DNA of 64,000 nucleotides from assembly GCA_027924585.1 (NCBI GenBank), contig BSBM01000370.1, positions 28,107,501 through 28,171,500 of the forward strand, written 5' to 3'. Below are positions 1-10,984 of the stretch, in pieces. The notes beneath the pieces are model-generated. The model did not search any database and was not told where the DNA came from. It was given only the letters and a program-made list of their open reading frames with translations. The position numbers were made by a program, and so were the translations under genes. Within the stretch, counting starts at the first letter, position 1. Every line of letters begins with the position of its first letter. This DNA is from Larix kaempferi. Its lineage: Eukaryota > Streptophyta > Pinopsida > Pinales > Pinaceae.

Positions 1-140
1 AGACCATGAATATGGTGATGACGACAATGATGATGATGATGATGATGATGATGAAGATCATGATGAAGATGTTGTTGATGATGATGATTATGATGAAGAT
101 CATGAAGACGATGGTGATGATGATGACAACGATGATGATG
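1..140. repeat. GAT/GAC trinucleotide microsatellite
   Basis: Imperfect run of GAT with GAC, GAA, CAT and GTT interruptions, strongest at 27-55 and 76-90. It dominates the composition of the first 140 bases. In one frame it encodes an Asp/Glu-rich tract and in another a Met-rich tract, so any ORF here is biased by the repeat. Confidence 0.9.
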
Positions 141-271
141 GAGATGATGAAGAAAAACATGCATCTTACCTATCCAATGCACTTGTTGATCACTTGGTGG
201 ATGGATTGAAATATTTTTTGAGTGCAAATTGTGAAAATGGTGCTCTATTGCTCCACGCACGCGATGGGTGA
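2..271 (+). other. Acidic open frame entering from the window edge
   Basis: Frame 2 is open from the first base to a TGA at 269-271, about 89 codons. The first half is almost pure Asp/Glu from the microsatellite. The last 35 codons are non-repetitive, of the type YLSNALVDHLVDGLKYFL. It could be the 3' end of a gene for an acidic-tail protein whose body lies upstream, or only the open frame of a GAT repeat. No domain is recognised and nothing downstream supports either view. Confidence 0.2.
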
Positions 272-722
272 GTGAGGCTCGGCCGATTGGGTGAAAATAG
301 AACAACTCTTCCTTGTTTTTTTTAATTAGCTTAACAGGAGCGCATGCACGATTTAGTGCGTGCTCGCTTTTGAGCATGCACATGCTAAAAATTCCCATGC
401 GCAACAGTACGCACGCACCTCGGTTCGGTACCGAACCTAACAGCGTGTGTGCACTTCCTTAGGCATGTGCATGCCTCTGTTTTATCCCCGCTAGCATGAC
501 CCCATTGCAATACTTTTGGGGAGCATCTTTGTGCGACCACCATCTTGTTTCTTATTTTTTGAGCTATTTGAAATGAAGAATTGGAGAAAGGGCAAGGTAT
601 TCCGTGATTTTTTTCTCTTCCCTAGTGGATCAGAACAAGTTTCAATGTTGCTTGTTCCTTGTTTGACTTCCCAATCTTCCTCTTTTAAATTATATAGCTC
701 CTAAGGTTATGGATGAACTCAT
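272..722. other. Unassigned spacer, locally CpG-containing
   Basis: No credible gene. The stretch 300-480 has several GCACGCAC/GCATGC-type motifs and is more GC-rich than most of the window. A short frame at 516-704 has no recognisable product. The stretch ends where the tandem LTR unit of Copia-1 begins. Confidence 0.4.
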
Positions 723-745
723 ATGGTGATAGGTTTTAAAGAGTG

Positions 746-1190
746 TGTTAGGATATTTAGACACTTAGGAGTTAGTTAAGATCAACTTGTGTAATATATC
801 TGTTAGGAAAAGTGTGTTTCTTTAGTATGCATTTGTAACTGCTTAATCCGACGGTCACGATATGTTCCTGACATAGAGTGATCCGACGTATCAACTTATC
901 TTAGATCATACCTACCCTTGATCCGTGGCTTAACACCCAATTGGTCCATGATCTCTATTTAAAGTGCATGGAGGGTCATTGGAAAGTTGATCGATTATGA
1001 GAAGCTCATTTGTAACTTTCTTTCTTTGCATAATAAAATGTCCCATAGAATCTATTTGGCCGGGGCCGTGGAGTGTTTCCCTCACGAGGGTTTAAACCAT
1101 GTCAAAACATCGGTGGATCGATCTGTGATCTGTTTGTGTGAAGTGGTTGCTCTAGGTGTTCGGTCTTTTGGGAGTACCTTGTTTACCCGA
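746..1190 (+). repeat. Copia-1 LTR, extra left copy
   Basis: Begins TGTTAGGATATTTAG and matches the right LTR at 5087-5540 along its length, with substitutions and a small deletion. A 23-bp non-LTR sequence precedes it (723-745), and nearly the same 23 bp precedes the next copy (1192-1214). The unit of flank plus LTR is therefore tandemly duplicated with a 469-bp period. Its end reads ACCCGA instead of ACCCA. Confidence 0.85.
956..964 (+). promoter_or_regulatory. TATA-like box in Copia-1 LTR
   Basis: TATTTAAAG sits about 210 bp into the LTR, a usual place for a Pol II promoter in copia LTRs. The same motif is in the right LTR at 5307-5315. Confidence 0.5.
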
Positions 1191-1214
1191 AATGGTGATA
1201 AGTTTTAAAGAGTG

Positions 1215-1574
1215 TGTTAGGATATTTAGACACTTAGGAGTTAGTTAAGATCAACTTGTGTAATATATATGTTAGGAAAAGTGTGTTTCTTTAGTATGCA
1301 TTTGTAAATACTTAATCCGACGGTCACGATATGTTCCCGACATAGAGTGATCTGATGGCTCAACTTCTCTTAGATCATACCTACCCTTGATCCGTGGCTT
1401 AACACCCAATTGGTCCATGATCTCTATTTAAAGAGCATGGAGGGTCATTGGAAAGTTGATCGATTATGAGAAGCTCATTTGTAAATTTCTTTCTTTGCAT
1501 AATAAATTGTCCCGTAGAAGCTATTTGGCTGGGGCCATGGAGTCTTTCCCTCACGAGGTTTTAAACCACGTCAA
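1215..1574 (+). repeat. Copia-1 LTR, second left copy, 3'-truncated
   Basis: Starts TGTTAGGATATTTAG like the other copies but stops after GTCAA, about 90 bp before the LTR end seen at 1190 and 5540. It joins directly to the gag coding frame. The deletion therefore removed the LTR end, the primer-binding site and the 5' part of gag. Confidence 0.85.
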
Positions 1575-1576
1575 CT

Positions 1577-4500
1577 CCCAAGAAACAAAATTTTCACAAT
1601 AATAAGTCAAACAAGGGTCCCAAACCCTCTCAGTCAGCTCCTTCTTTAAAAAATGACAAAGGATCCAAACCAAAAGGAAAGAAGACTAAGCGTCATTGCA
1701 ACTATTGCGGGAAAGATAATCATGATGAATCTAAGTGCTTCAAGAAGATGGAAGCCTTGGAAGCAGCAATGAAGAAGCACCACATCGGCCTAGATTCGCC
1801 TTCAGAATCTACCTCTTATGGACATGCACTTTGTGCTTCTGGTTATTCTTATAATGCATCTTCTTCTTCTACTTCAAATGAATGGATCATTGATTCTGGA
1901 GCATCTTATCATATGGCTGAGGATCAAGCTATATTTTCTACTATGCATGAATGTAACACCAAACAAATATTTATTAGTGATGATAGATCTCTAAGTGTTG
2001 TAGGAGCTGGAATAGTTCCAGTAGATAATGGTAATTTCAGTGATGTACTATGTGTTCCAAGAATTTCCTGCAATGTGTTATCAGTCTATCAAATCACTCG
2101 TTTTGGTGAAGGTAAAACTATGACGTTTACACCTCACCAAGTTGTAATCAAGGATTTTAAAGATCCTCAATAGGTCCTAGCTACCAGAATTGTTGATGAT
2201 GTTACCAGGTTGTACAAATTTAACAACTTTGGGTCATCACCTTTTCCTTCAGTTTTTGTTGCTCATAGTGATAACTTGAGCAAACTTTGGCATGAGCGAT
2301 TTGGTCACTTAAATTATCCTTCATTGCAACAACTATGTAAAGACAATATGGTGACAGGTATTCCGATGGTATCTTGCAAAGATAGTGTTTGTTCCGGTTG
2401 TGTACTCGGAAAACATCATCGGGACAGTTTTGACAAACATGCCTCTTGGCATGCCTCGATTCCCTTGGAGCTTGTGCATAGTGACTTGTGTGGTCCTCTT
2501 CCATCTGCTTCCTTTTCTGGTTTCAAGTATTTCTTAACTTTCATTGATGATTACACCAGATGCACTTGGGTTTATTTCCTAAAACTTAAGAGCGAAGTAT
2601 TTAACATGTTCTTGGCCTACAAGGCCCTTGTTGAAAAACAATCTGGTCATCAAATTATTAAGTTAAGATATGACAATGGAGGAGAATATGTTAACAAAAA
2701 TTTCACTACTTTCTGCACTGAACAAGGCATCCAACAACAGCACACTGTTCCATATACACCACAAAAAAATAGTTTAGCTGAGCGGAAGAACCGCACTTTA
2801 AAAGAAATGGCTAATTGTGTGATCCAATCTAAGGGACTAAGTCTTCAATTTTGGGCTGAAGCCATTAATTGTGAAAATTACATAGTTAATCGCACCCCCA
2901 CTACAGCATTACAAGGTATCACACTAAAGAAGCATGGAGTAAAACTAAACCTAATGTAAGTCACTTCCGTGTGTTTGGTAGTGAAGCATGGGCTCACATT
3001 CCGGATGAAAAATGGAAAGCATTGCAGCCTAAAAGTGAAAAGTGCATATTTGTTGGATATTCTGAAGATGTAAAAGGTTATAGACTTCTTCAACCACATT
3101 CTCATGATGTAATCATTAGAAGAGATGTTAAATTTGATGAAAATCTCTTGGCCTGCGAGCCTAACTTGGCGATTGTGCCATCTTTGGCCTGCGAGCCTGA
3201 TTCGGCGATTGTGCCTTCTTCTTCTTCTTCTTCCAACTTCCTTGACAGGTTTCCAAATCCAATTTCTGATGATGACAGTGAGGATGAAAATCCACCTCCG
3301 CCTGCTCATGTTCCTCCAGTTGCACCAGCACAAGTGCTTCCTCGATGGGTCTGTTCAACATGTGAAGCAGCTAGTGATCTTGCCAGTGATCCTAGAGATC
3401 AACGTCAAACACGTTCTCAGTTTTAGCGAGCCTCTTCTCTTTTGGCTCAAGTTTCCGAGAATCATGATCTAGAAACCTTTGCAGAAGCTTCAGGAAATCC
3501 AGATTGGGATGTAGCTATGGATGAAGAATATCGTTCCTTAATGGCGAACGATACTTGGGATCTTGTACCTCTTCCAAAAGGAAGAAAACTTGTCAGATGT
3601 AAATGGGTCTGTAGAACTAAGTATGCATCAGATGGAAGTGTTGAAAGACTTAAGGCAAGGTTAGTTGCCAAAGGTTTTTCCCAAGTTGAAGGGATTGACT
3701 ACAATGAAACCTTTGCTCCTGTCGCAAAAATGAACTCCATCCTCCTTGTTCTTTCCCTTGCAGCCTTACATAACTGAGAAGTCCATCAAATGGATGTCAA
3801 GTCTGCCTTCTTACATGGTGATTTACAAGAGGAAATTTACATGGAACAACCTCCTGGATATGTTCAGAAGAACTCTAGCCTTGTCTGCCGCCTTAAGAAA
3901 TCTTTATATGGCCTTAAGGAAGCTCCTAGAGCTTGGTATGCCAAAATGGATAGCTTTCTCCTTGACACTGGGTTTTCTAGATGCCATTCTGACCCCAATG
4001 TCTATACCAAGAAAGTAGGAAACCATCTCATTGTACTTGTTCTATATGTTGATGACCTTATTCTTACTAGTAGTGACCCTAAGCTTATAACCCATGTGAA
4101 ATCCATTCTTAAGCAAAATTTTGAAATGTCAGACTTAGGACATTTGCATTATTTTCTTGGTCTCCAAGTCCTGCAAACCAAAGAAGGAATCTTTCTTTCT
4201 CATTCTAAGTATGCTTGTGACCTTCTTCCTCGCTTTCACATGGAAGATTGTACACCTACCCCTTCTCCCTTCCAGTCTGGAGTCAAACTTTCTGCCACTT
4301 GTACTTCACCTGAAGTAGATGCCACCTTGTATCGTCAGCTTGTTGGTAGTCTCTTATACTTGACTCATTCCCATCTTGACCTTTCCTTTGCCTTTGGTCA
4401 TGTTTCCCGTTATATGCAAGCACCTCATGAAAGTCACTGGAAAGCAGCTAAAAGAATACTTCGATATATTCGAGGTACAATTCAGTTTGGGATTCATTAC

Positions 4501-5004
4501 AATACAGGGGGGAAACCTTTGTTGGTTGGTTTCACTGATTCAGATTAGGCCGGTGATCCTGATGATCGAAAGTCTACAGCAGGTTATGTTTTCAGTCTAG
4601 GATCTGGACCTATCACTTGGGCTTGTAAGAAACAACAAGCTCTTGCTCTTTCTTCAACAGAGGCAGAATATCGAGCCGCGGTTAATTCCAGTCAGGAAGC
4701 TTTATGGCTTCGACAGATCCTTTCAGAGTTTGGATTCAAACAGCAGCAGCCTACTCCACTTTGGTGCTACAATCAAAGTGCCATCAAGCTTGCTAAAGAT
4801 CCAGTCCTACATCAACGCAGCAAACACATTGAGCTACATATGCACTTCATCATAAATCTTGTTCATGATCATGTTCTTGAAGTGATCTTTTGTCCTACAG
4901 ATGATCAAGTTGCAGACATCTTCACCAAGTCTCTTACAGAAGCGAAGTTTTTTAAACTTCGATCTATGTTAGGAGTTCAGGAACTTGTCATTAAGGGGGG
5001 ATAG
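1577..5004 (+). pseudogene. Copia-1 gag(3')-pol polyprotein, broken
   Basis: Encoded the copia polyprotein that processes, copies and integrates the element. Visible in order: gag CCHC zinc knuckle (CNYCGKDNHDESKC, 1697-1738), protease (WIIDSGASYHM, from 1883), GAG-pre-integrase zinc motif (from about 2287), integrase core (HSDLCGP, FIDDYTR, YDNGGEY, near 2480-2690), RT (VHQMDVKSAFLHG; YVDD at 4045-4056) and RNase H ending about 4970. The frame is interrupted by TAG at 2171-2173, a one-base loss near 2925, TAG at 3424-3426, TGA at 3775-3777 and TAG at 4546-4548. The last two fall where Trp is expected. The frame ends with TAG at 5002-5004. The 5' end is truncated, so no start codon is assigned. 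Confidence 0.92.
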
Positions 5005-5077
5005 GCTCTAATGCCTCCTTCCTTCTCCTAATAGTGTCACTTTTGTAAATCCTTCAATCCTATCCCAAGTTGTTCTT

Positions 5078-5086
5078 AAGGGGGGA
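5078..5086 (+). other. Polypurine tract of Copia-1
   Basis: AAGGGGGGA abuts the TGTTAGG start of the right LTR, the expected plus-strand primer position. A second, similar tract lies at 4993-5001 within the end of the pol frame. Confidence 0.75.
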
Positions 5087-5540
5087 TGTTAGGATATTTA
5101 GACACTTAGGAGTTAGTTAAGATCAACTTGTGTAATATATCCGTTAGGAAAAGTGTGTTTCTTTAGTATGTATTAGTGTGCATTTGTAAATACTTAATCC
5201 AACGGTCACAATATGTTCCCGACATAGAGTGATCCAACGGCTCAACTTCTCTTAGATCATACCTACCCTTGATCCATGGCTTAACACCCGATTGGTCCAT
5301 GATCTCTATTTAAAGAGCATGGAGGGTCATTGGAAAGTTGATCGATTATGAGAAGATCATTTGTAACTTTCTTTCTTTGCATAATAAATTGTCCCATAGA
5401 ATCTATTTGGCCGGGGTCGTGGAGTGTTTCCCTCACGAGGGTTTAAACCATGTCAAAACATCGGTGTATCGATATGTGATCTGTTTGTGTGAAGTGGTTG
5501 CTTTAGGTGTTCGGTCTTTTGGGAGTACCTTGTGTACCCA
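5087..5540 (+). repeat. Copia-1 right (3') LTR
   Basis: 454-bp LTR with TG...CA ends (TGTTAGG ... GTACCCA). It is the most complete copy and defines the LTR limits used for the two left copies. Short ORFs in all copies (for example 5338-5586) are LTR sequence, not genes. Confidence 0.9.
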
Positions 5541-7130
5541 AACAAATTGGAGTAATGAAATATATTGTTGTTGCTTGTGTTGTTGAGGAGTTATGTTTAC
5601 TCAGTAATTGATAGGCTATATTTGATGATGTTATGGGGAGTAAGATATTAATTTGTTTTAGGTAAGATATTAATGTGTGCCTCCTTGCATCCGTCTGCAG
5701 GATCCCCCTAAGCCGCTATTAAGTCAGTAAATTTTTCTCCATTTTTTATTTTATTTTCTCCAGTTTTGGTTTGGTTTTGAATCTACCTCAGTTAAATTTT
5801 TGATTTTAAGTTTCAGTTTTAGTCATCTTAGAAATTTTATGGGTGATTGAATAAGTTTTTAGCCCATGCTTTTCAGATTTTATTTGATTTTGGTGACTTT
5901 TTATATTGAAAAGGGGGTCAATGAGAGTCATATTTTCAAAAGTAGAATCATTAATGTCTTTAGAGAACAGTTAAACTTATTTCTTAAACCAAATAACTGC
6001 CAGAACCTCCGACAAATTAGCAAAAAGTTAAAAAACTGCTAAATTTTGGCATAAAAGTTATTCTTGTAGCGCTATACAAAATTTTAACAAAGGGCGCGCT
6101 ACAGGAATATCGTGGCCTGTGTTTTTTTCAAGTTTCGAATCGATTTCAATCATGATGCAGAATGGGAGTGTCTAATCGCCTTGTGTGAGTGTTTTAACAC
6201 GTGTTTGCAGCAGTTTGAGCATGATTTGAGTTGGTTGCTAGTCACGAAGTAAAACAAAGATCATCATTGCATGGTATGCGGGATCAGTTACCCAGAAACC
6301 AGCAAATTCCGGTCTAGCTGTCAAATTTCTCTTGTTACACGCATCATTATAGAACAGGAATGTTCGTGAAGGAGAGCTCACTGCTAAAATGGTGGATTGT
6401 GTTACTGTGGAGAGGAGACAGGTGTGTTTTATCGCCAGCGAAAATTAGGGCTTCCGAATTCATTCACTAGCAATTAAAGAAACGATATGAGGACACCTGT
6501 TCTCATAAGAGGAGACCATTGATACCCCAAAACGAAGCTATAAGCCACGACAGATGAGTAGCTGACAGGTATTCCAATATAAACCCTTATAGCTGGAAAA
6601 TTTGGGTCTTTTTCGCTGCACAATTATTTGGAAAAATTGGTGGCTGGAAATGAAAAAATAGATCATAAAATGAGCATTTCATCACAGAAATAATTGTCTG
6701 AAGCTAGTATAAGCAATATGCATGAACAGAGTAGCGGAATAGTCTCAAATTCAAAGTATTCAGTCTGGGAAACACAAATGACAGTTTGAATGAAAATTTT
6801 TATCATTTGCTCTCCTATACATTCAAAATTCTGGAAAGAATATTGAGAGGACTCGCAGATTTATCTGTTATGCTCATTCTTACACAGTAGGTGTGTTATT
6901 GGTTTATGAAAATGGTTTAGACATTGTTGAAAGTTATCAGAATTTCATGAAGTCACTTGCTTGGAGAACATATCCACTTAGTTGCATGGTTGAGAGAAGA
7001 GAATATTGAACTTGAAGGTCTGTTCAAGGGTTTGTAGAAAATTTCAAAGGAGCCCAAAGCATAAGAAATCAGTTTACAAAACACTTCTTGAAACCTAAGA
7101 CAGATTGTGCCTGTTTACTGAAAGAAGAAT
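5541..7130. other. Unassigned spacer upstream of the 7131 ORF
   Basis: No coding frame of note. A short pair of inverted GTAGCGC/GCGCTAC motifs lies at about 6066-6103. The segment could contain the promoter or leader of the 7131 ORF, but no convincing TATA box or splice structure could be picked by eye. Confidence 0.35.
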
Positions 7131-8903
7131 ATGGGGAAAAGTGGTAAAAGTGGTAAGGTCAACAGGGCTGAGCCCACAAACTTAACATGGATTCAGAAAC
7201 TTCCTGACTGTGTAGAACTTTTTCAGCAGGCAGGCTGGTTAAAGTTTTTCAAAAAGATTGATGGCTTCGATACACAGGTCACCTGCAAGTTTGCTAAAGC
7301 ACTTAAAAATGATATGGTTATGATGGATTCTCTGAAATTCAAGTTGTCTGTGGAATTAATAGCAGAAGCTACTGAGATTAGCAATGAGGGTGAGCATTGG
7401 TTCAAAAAATCACATTTTGAGTTTGAACCCCAAAGATACTTATTGCCTAATGTGACTCCTGACTGGAATAAGGGTATTTTCATTCAAAATTTCAGAAAGG
7501 AGTGGATTGAGCCCATAAGAATACTGCAAAGTTACGTGACCTGTGAAGGAAGGTATTCATTGGTATTTAAATATCATCTCAGGTTCCTTCAACATATGGC
7601 AGGAATCTCTAAGATGAATCTGCCCTTCTTTTTCTTTAAAAGCCTGCAGAAAATGTCAAGCAAGATAAAACAGCATGATGATCACACCTCTCAGTCACTT
7701 TTTCACCATGGTCTCATTAAACTGATCATCACTACAGTGTTGCAGCATGAGGGAAGGACTTGGGACTTCTTTTTGTTCTGGTCAGGTGTTCATCCTAAAA
7801 GAGAAGATCAACAACCAAAAAGACAGACTGACAAGGGAAAGGTAATGATGCAAAAGTTAGGCCACTCAGTTAAACCTACAAGCAAACATGATATTAAAGC
7901 TAAGAAGGTGACAAAACAGGTAGCAGAAGAAGGACAGGATGACAGTCAGCCCCAAGAAATTCCAGATCACACTAAAAACAAGTTCACACTATTTGAAAAC
8001 AAAAAGGAAGTGCTTGAAAAGAAATCATCACCTGTAGCAGATCCTCAGGATGAAAGGAAAGTTGATATTAAAATAGTTCCTGTAGCTAAAGAAGAGATTC
8101 CTATTCGGCCAAGAAGCCCCATCACAATCCTTTCGGATGATGAAGGATACATGTTAGAAGAGGAACAGCCTGTTCCTGAGATTAAGGTCAAAACTGAATT
8201 GGAAGAAGCTCAAGTTTTAGATGACACAACCATGAAGCCTGACAAGAAAATAAAAAAGCTGGAAGTGGTGGAATTAGCTTCTGTTCAGTACCAAGGCAGA
8301 AAATTGAAGATGATGGGAGAGGCAGCTACATTCTGGAGACCTAAAACTAGGTCGAAAAATAAGCTGAGGTTAAACATGAAAAAGTTATTAAACCCTAAAT
8401 TGAACTTAGATAAAGTGACCATCATAGATGAAGAAGCCATGAAGGATGACCAACCAAAGAAAGATAAAATGCAGCCATGTAAACAAGAGGAGATTAATTT
8501 AGTGAAAGTAGCAGAAGGTGAAAACTCAAAACTCATCATTGAAAACACTTCTAAGAAAATGTTGACAGAAGAAGCAGAACTTTTTAAGAAATTTGATATC
8601 CCTTGGAAGCCTAATGAAGAGCAAGATGCTGCAATGGAGAAAATGATTAATTCTGACAGGGAAGAGCTACAGAAGACTATTAAACAATATAAGCACCAAA
8701 TGAATTACATGCAGGAAGTTAATGATGGCTTGATGATGGCAAATAGAAGATTAAGAGAGGATCTTCAGGATGTTCATGACAATTTTCAGGAATTAATGGT
8801 TGATGCAAAGGAAGCACTCAAAAGAAAAAGGGCTTCTGACAAGCATTGTTTAGAGCTGGAAAAGACAGTTGAAACTCTACAACAGGAAAATGAACACCTT
8901 TAG
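7131..8903 (+). CDS. Large uncharacterised protein with coiled-coil tail
   Basis: 590 codons from ATG 7131 with no break. I do not recognise the family. Residues about 15-225 look globular and are rich in W and F (WIQKLPDCVELFQQAGWLKF at the start, then a WDFFLFWSGV segment). This layout recalls the N-terminal domains of plant transposon or gag-like ORFs, but that is a weak resemblance. Residues about 230-480 are Lys/Glu-rich and low complexity. Residues about 495-590 are heptad-like and probably coiled coil. After the TAG at 8901-8903 the same frame stays open to TGA 9003-9005 with more K/E/R-rich coiled coil, so the original protein was probably about 624 residues. The ATG is the first in a long frame. 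No LTRs or inverted ends were found around it. Confidence 0.6.
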   Translation: MGKSGKSGKVNRAEPTNLTWIQKLPDCVELFQQAGWLKFFKKIDGFDTQVTCKFAKALKNDMVMMDSLKFKLSVELIAEATEISNEGEHWFKKSHFEFEPQRYLLPNVTPDWNKGIFIQNFRKEWIEPIRILQSYVTCEGRYSLVFKYHLRFLQHMAGISKMNLPFFFFKSLQKMSSKIKQHDDHTSQSLFHHGLIKLIITTVLQHEGRTWDFFLFWSGVHPKREDQQPKRQTDKGKVMMQKLGHSVKPTSKHDIKAKKVTKQVAEEGQDDSQPQEIPDHTKNKFTLFENKKEVLEKKSSPVADPQDERKVDIKIVPVAKEEIPIRPRSPITILSDDEGYMLEEEQPVPEIKVKTELEEAQVLDDTTMKPDKKIKKLEVVELASVQYQGRKLKMMGEAATFWRPKTRSKNKLRLNMKKLLNPKLNLDKVTIIDEEAMKDDQPKKDKMQPCKQEEINLVKVAEGENSKLIIENTSKKMLTEEAELFKKFDIPWKPNEEQDAAMEKMINSDREELQKTIKQYKHQMNYMQEVNDGLMMANRRLREDLQDVHDNFQELMVDAKEALKRKRASDKHCLELEKTVETLQQENEHL

Positions 8904-9005
8904 AAAAAGATAGCTGAGTTGGAGAAGAAGCATAAAAGAATAAAGAGAAGGTCTTCAAGTCCAGATGGTATATCTCTTCTTGTGGAGGCAGCGAAGGAGA
9001 TATGA
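8904..9005 (+). pseudogene. In-frame C-terminal extension of the 7131 ORF
   Basis: 33 further codons follow the TAG at 8901 in the same frame and end at TGA 9003-9005. The content (KKIAELEKKHKRIKRR and on) continues the coiled-coil character. This suggests the TAG is a recent nonsense change, or is not the natural end in every allele. Confidence 0.5.
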
Positions 9006-9679
9006 GGCAGTTACTAGTTAGGAGTTATTTTAGATAAACATTTTGTTTTAGTAAAAGAATTTGCTATTTTTAGCAGACTTGTAAATTTTGTAAAGATGTA
9101 AACTTTACTTTATCTAATCTAGTGATTCGATGGGAGTTAGGAGGAAAGACCTAACTGTTTTTTGGAAGAAAAAACTATTTAGAAGGAGAAGAAAAACATT
9201 GTAAGGGTTCTGATTTTGGAGAGCATCAGGAGGTCTGCTAGCTGCTTGCACTTTCAGACTTATTCAGTGATAGGTACTGTAAACTCTTATATGCATTTAT
9301 TGATGAAACTATGAATATATGACTCTTTCCACCTCATTTGATCTGTGTTGGCTTCATTTTGAACTTATTTAGTTTCATGAATGACAAATTCATTGCTGGT
9401 TGATGTGTAATTTCTAGTGGTGCTTGTCTTTTATGTGTGAACTTCATTACAGTCTTTTGTTGGATTCCTGTGATATATATACATCTTCACTGATATATGT
9501 GTATGATTTAGTTGTTGCTTATCTGCTGAATGTATTCCCTTTATGCTCTTGAAAGTTTATGACCAAAAACATATAAAACAAAACCCTAAATCCTAGTTTG
9601 ATTTGAATTTTAATCTTGAGATTGTGTTGGCTTGTTACCCTAGACTTAGTAACAATTTCTGACACAAACTGCCGCAACC
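9006..9679. other. 3' flank of the 7131 ORF and LINE 5' leader
   Basis: No gene seen. The left part could be a 3' UTR. Somewhere before 9680 the LINE 5' leader must begin, but no target duplication matching the flank after the LINE poly(A) was found, so the boundary is open. Confidence 0.35.
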
Positions 9680-10984
9680 ATGGATCCATCCCTGGAGGAA
9701 TGCAGGCATCTTCTAGACGCAACCTTTCGCTCCCTTGTAGACTCTACCCCCCCACCTCTGGTTCTCGCTGATCACTTAGATGCCTTCATAAAACGAACAT
9801 CCACCCCTCAAATCTAGATCCTATCGACAGATTCAAAGCTGAAGGCTCTCGCGCTGAGTGAACGAGGTTTGATAGGACAATTTACAAGAATATGGCCATC
9901 CCCCAAGTCTATGGACGCATGGATCAACAAAAATTGGATGCCTTTGATCACTAGTGGCTTACAACACTGCTTCTGTGATAAGGGTTACTTCATTTTCTCT
10001 TTGAAAACAAATATGATAAGGATCTCATTGTCCGAAGTGGTCCCTACTTCATGGGTCCTCGTGGCTTTTATCTAAATCGTTGGAACCTCTCCTTCGACCT
10101 TGAAAAATATGTTCCCTCCGCCGTCCCTGTTTGGGTTCATCTCCCTCACGTGCCTCTGCACTACTGGGATGATGATACCCTGCTTACCATTGGAAATTCT
10201 CTCGAGAAATACATTGATAAAGCAGAACCTAAGGGTCCCCTGTTCTCCTGTGCTAGAATCTGTGTAGAGGTAGATCTGGAGAAAGGTCTACCCGAAGAAG
10301 TAAATCTACAAATGGATGGATGGGAGCATATGCAAAAAGTCGATTACAAACAACTGCTTTTTAAATGCAAAAAATGTCACGAATATGGACATTTTGTTAA
10401 AAACTACCCCAAGAATGTACAAGAAAATCTAGAACAAACTCAAGAAGAAGGATGGTAGCAGGTCAAAAAGGGAAAAAAACCCATGACTGCACCCCAAACT
10501 GTCAAAAGTCCCCCCCCCCTCCAAAGGAAAATCCTTGGAAGCTAAGACAACCACAAATGTCAATAGATTTCAAGAATTACATGTTGAAGAGGGAGAAATT
10601 GATACTCCTGAGGAAAACCAAGTAGATCTGAGCAAAGAAGAAGCAGTAATCCATATTCCTGAAAAGGATTCAAATGATGATAAGCAAGGGGAAACATCCA
10701 CCCCAGGAGGATCATGGGCAGACAAGGTAAAAAGCAAGTTCATGCCATCATCTTCATCCCTCGAAATATCTATTGATTCCCACAAGGAGGAGGATTTGGT
10801 GCAACCCCCAAACACCAAAGGAAGAAAATCTCACAGGTATCATAGAGAACTCGAAGCAGAAAGAGAAATAGAGTTGGGAAGACAAAAAAGCTTAGAAGAC
10901 ATGAAGGTATTACAACAACCAAAATCTAAAAGTGGAGCAAAAGAAGGCAAGTCCCGAGCAGGACCTAACCCTGCTAAGAAATAA
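9680..10984 (+). pseudogene. LINE-1 ORF1 (RNA-binding gag-like protein), broken
   Basis: ORF1 of plant L1-like LINEs encodes the RNA-binding particle protein. From ATG 9680 the frame reads MDPSLEECRHLLD, with an in-frame TAG at 9815-9817. A one-base shift near 10008 moves the reading into GPYFMGPRGFYLNRWNLSFD and PVWVHLPHVPLHYW, typical of the DUF4283 domain. A CCHC knuckle (CKKCHEYGHFVKNY, the last Cys apparently replaced by Tyr) follows near 10369. A TAG at 10456-10458 and a slip in the C-run near 10511-10519 precede the acidic C-terminal part (to TAA 10982-10984). The stop overlaps the ORF2 start as TAATG, a compact dicistronic layout. Confidence 0.85.

Larger units (their letters stand above)
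746..5540 (+). mobile_element. Copia-1: decayed Ty1-copia retrotransposon
   Basis: Plus-strand LTR retrotransposon with two LTR copies on the left (746-1190 and 1215-1574), a pol pseudogene (about 1577-5004), a polypurine tract and a right LTR (5087-5540). Domain order protease, integrase, RT, RNase H marks it as Ty1-copia. The 5' LTR end, primer site and most of gag are missing: LTR copy 2 passes directly into gag zinc-knuckle sequence at 1574/1575. No clear target duplication is seen, as expected if the left side was rearranged. Multiple nonsense codons and a frameshift make it non-autonomous. Confidence 0.9.

Noticed and set aside
987-1208. ORF of 73 codons, also near 5338-5586
   Set aside because: Lies inside Copia-1 LTR copies; it is repeated only because the LTR is repeated.
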